A DNA stretch of 16,401 nt, from assembly GCA_964454675.1 (NCBI GenBank), contig CAYVUB010000043.1, positions 1-16,401 of the forward strand, in the 5' to 3' direction. The notes under the pieces are model-generated. The model worked only from the letters and a program-made list of their open reading frames with translations, made no database searches and was not told the DNA's origin. A program made the translations under genes and the position numbers. Source of the stretch: CAYVUB01 sp964454675 (GTDB taxonomy: Bacteria > Bacteroidota > Bacteroidia > Flavobacteriales > Flavobacteriaceae). How positions within the stretch are numbered: position 1 is the first letter of the stretch; each line of letters opens with the position of its first letter. Shown here piece by piece: positions 15,336-16,401 of this stretch.

Positions 15336-15992
15336 ATGCTTAAAGGGGTCATTTTTGATATGGATGGCGTAATTGTAGATACCGAACCGTTACACTATAA
15401 ATCGTATCATCAAATGTTTGACGAGGTTTCAATAGAGGTTCCCGATAGTTTATATAAAACTTTTACAGGAAAATCAACCATTGAAATATGCCGTATGTTA
15501 TGTACACAATTTCAACTTGGCATCCAACCCGAAGAACTTGTTGCCATAAAACGCAAGCATTTTGAGTTTTTATTTAACACTGACAAAAGCTTAATGCTTA
15601 TTGACGGAGTTGGAGAATTGATAAACAACTACTACGAGCACCGGTTAAAACTGGTGCTGGCATCATCTGCTTCTATGCCTAATATTAACCGTATTTTTAA
15701 ACGTTTTGACCTCGATAAATTTTTTGCCGCCAAAATAAGCGGCGCCGATTTGAAGGCATCAAAACCGCATCCCGAAATTTTCAATAAAGCTGTTGAGCTT
15801 ACCGGCTTTAAAAAAGAAGAATGTATTGTTATCGAAGATTCGACCAACGGAATCGAAGCTGCAAATGCTGCGGGTGTTTTTTGTGTAGGATTCAAAAGCC
15901 CTCATTCCATTAATCAGGATTATACAAAAGCAAATAAGGTTATTAATGAATTTAGTGCTATATATTACCACAAGATTGCAGAGTCTTTTTAA
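15336..15992 (+). CDS. HAD-superfamily hydrolase, beta-phosphoglucomutase-like subfamily
   Basis: A 218-residue HAD subfamily IA enzyme with all four motifs: I FDMDGVIVDTE (nucleophile Asp8, acid/base Asp10), II LASSAS (Ser110/111), III KASKPHPEIF (Lys143) and IV VIEDSTNGIEAA (Glu167, Asp168). The small alpha-helical cap follows motif I (about residues 16-90). This layout is shared by beta-phosphoglucomutases and small-molecule phosphatases such as sugar-phosphate phosphatases; the substrate cannot be decided from the sequence alone. The ATG at 15336 is chosen over an upstream in-frame TTG at 15312 because the TTG lies upstream of, and against, the putative -7 element, and family members begin just before the first strand. 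It converges on the GIY-YIG gene with only 32 bp between them and no clear terminator. Confidence 0.9.
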   Translation: MLKGVIFDMDGVIVDTEPLHYKSYHQMFDEVSIEVPDSLYKTFTGKSTIEICRMLCTQFQLGIQPEELVAIKRKHFEFLFNTDKSLMLIDGVGELINNYYEHRLKLVLASSASMPNINRIFKRFDLDKFFAAKISGADLKASKPHPEIFNKAVELTGFKKEECIVIEDSTNGIEAANAAGVFCVGFKSPHSINQDYTKANKVINEFSAIYYHKIAESF

Positions 15993-16024
15993 TGAAAATC
16001 CACATTATTTAACAAATACCTGTT

Positions 16025-16276
16025 TTAAGCTGTTTTTTTAATAAGATTTTCTATATAAACTCTCGATTTTTGCTTTTTTATGTACAATTCCCGATTATAG
16101 GCTTCTGATTTAGTTTTACAAACTTCTTTATAAACCACCTTCCATGGAATACCTGATTTTGTAGCTTTACTTCTACCTTGATTATGACGCTGTAATCTAT
16201 CAGTTATATCTTGCGTATGACCAACGTAATATTTATTTAAACCATCACTATAAAGTATGTAAACAACAAACATCAT
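16025..16276 (-). CDS. Small GIY-YIG nuclease-domain protein
   Basis: An 83-residue stand-alone GIY-YIG domain of the UPF0213/YhbQ-like kind. It has VYI at 5-7 and YYVG at 16-19 (the GIY and YIG strands), the catalytic Arg27 in DRLQRHNQG, and the metal-ligand Glu63 in RELYIKK, so the active site looks intact. Its biological role is not established; relatives are suspected DNA-repair or structure-specific nucleases. The frame is open up to a TTG at 16306, but that extension is the tRNA terminator hairpin, so the start is ATG 16276 or 16273. It lies directly after the tRNA-Arg terminator with no promoter visible. Confidence 0.85.
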   Translation of the reverse strand: MMFVVYILYSDGLNKYYVGHTQDITDRLQRHNQGRSKATKSGIPWKVVYKEVCKTKSEAYNRELYIKKQKSRVYIENLIKKTA

Positions 16277-16290
16277 GGTTGAATATAATA

Positions 16291-16326
16291 AAAAAAGCCA
16301 ATTCAATATTAATGAATTGGCTTTTT
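16291..16326 (-). terminator. Terminator of the tRNA-Arg transcript
   Basis: A 14-bp stem pairs AAAAAGCCAATTCA (16292-16305) with TGAATTGGCTTTTT (16313-16326) around a 7-nt loop. On the minus strand it ends in a run of seven T, starting 1 nt after the tRNA 3' end. The ATG of the GIY-YIG gene follows 14 nt later. Confidence 0.85.
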
Positions 16327-16327
16327 G

Positions 16328-16401
16328 TGATCGCGACAGGATTCGAACCTGTGACCGTCTGCTTAGAAGGCAGATGCTCTATCCAGCTGAGCTACGCGAC
16401 C
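16328..16401 (-). tRNA. tRNA-Arg (anticodon TCT)
   Basis: The 74-nt cloverleaf read on the minus strand has acceptor GGTCGCG/CGCGATC with one G-U pair, D stem GCTC/GAGC, anticodon stem TCTGC/GCAGA with loop CTTCTAA (anticodon TCT, reading AGA), T stem ACAGG/CCTGT with loop TTCGAAT, and discriminator A. CCA is not encoded. The first base is the last base of the window, so any promoter lies outside it. Confidence 0.96.

Noticed and set aside
15993..16024. Terminator between the convergent HAD and GIY-YIG genes
   Set aside because: Only 4-bp pairings can be drawn in this 32-bp gap, so no terminator is supported.
16277..16306. N-terminal extension of the GIY-YIG gene to the TTG at 16306
   Set aside because: These codons are made from the 3' half of the tRNA terminator hairpin, and the family domain begins right at the ATG pair at 16276/16273.
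16025..16401. Integrated mobile element at the tRNA-Arg gene
   Set aside because: There is no integrase, no duplicated tRNA 3' end and no base-composition shift visible; the single small nuclease gene is not enough.

Overview
The window looks like a chromosomal stretch of a Bacteroidota bacterium, most likely a member of the Flavobacteriia. The evidence is the low GC content, the lack of clear Shine-Dalgarno sequences, several matches to the Bacteroidota promoter consensus (TTTG, then a spacer, then TAnnTTTG), and gene content typical of that group: a very long TamB-family protein, DUF4159, a BadF/GlcNAc-kinase-like ATPase, and a methyltransferase with a THUMP-like C-terminus. Nearly all of it is housekeeping. 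There is no CRISPR array, integrase, transposase or phage module.

Layout. At 123-1163 (+) is guaC (GMP reductase), which converges through a hairpin terminator on a minus-strand cluster. In transcription order that cluster is tamB-like (8851 to 4442), pfkA (4305 to 3319), gapA (3216 to 2209) and a BadF/N-acetylglucosamine-kinase-like ATPase (2138 to 1278). pfkA and gapA are consecutive glycolytic genes. A strong terminator follows gapA, and the kinase gene starts only 12 nt after its T-tract. Divergent from tamB is tsaD (8958-9980, +), whose promoter lies inside the 5' end of the tamB reading frame. Next come an unfamiliar membrane-anchored ankyrin-like protein (10067-11308) and a tight plus-strand run: a secreted PpiC-type prolyl isomerase (11383-12021), rsmE (12021-12728), a secreted DUF4159 protein (12733-13386) and a class I SAM methyltransferase with a TTG start (13422-14600). 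A bidirectional terminator separates that run from a small minus-strand lipoprotein (15061-14645). Across a 274-bp divergent intergenic region lies a HAD hydrolase (15336-15992, +). The window ends with a small GIY-YIG nuclease-domain gene (16276-16025, -) directly after the terminator of a complete tRNA-Arg(TCT) gene (16401-16328, -).

How the genes fit together. The minus-strand cluster links upper and middle glycolysis (PfkA, GapA) to a probable amino-sugar kinase. tsaD serves tRNA t6A37 synthesis and rsmE 16S rRNA methylation; the downstream methyltransferase is also probably an RNA enzyme. The PPIase, DUF4159 protein and TamB-like protein act in or beyond the cell envelope.

I see no obvious new multi-gene system. 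The points most worth a second look are the TamB N-terminus, which seems to need a non-canonical (AUA) start; the uncharacterised membrane ankyrin protein with a palindrome over its putative promoter; a three-copy ATCCGATAAA operator-like cluster in the lipoprotein/HAD divergent region; and two genes that begin immediately after strong terminators.
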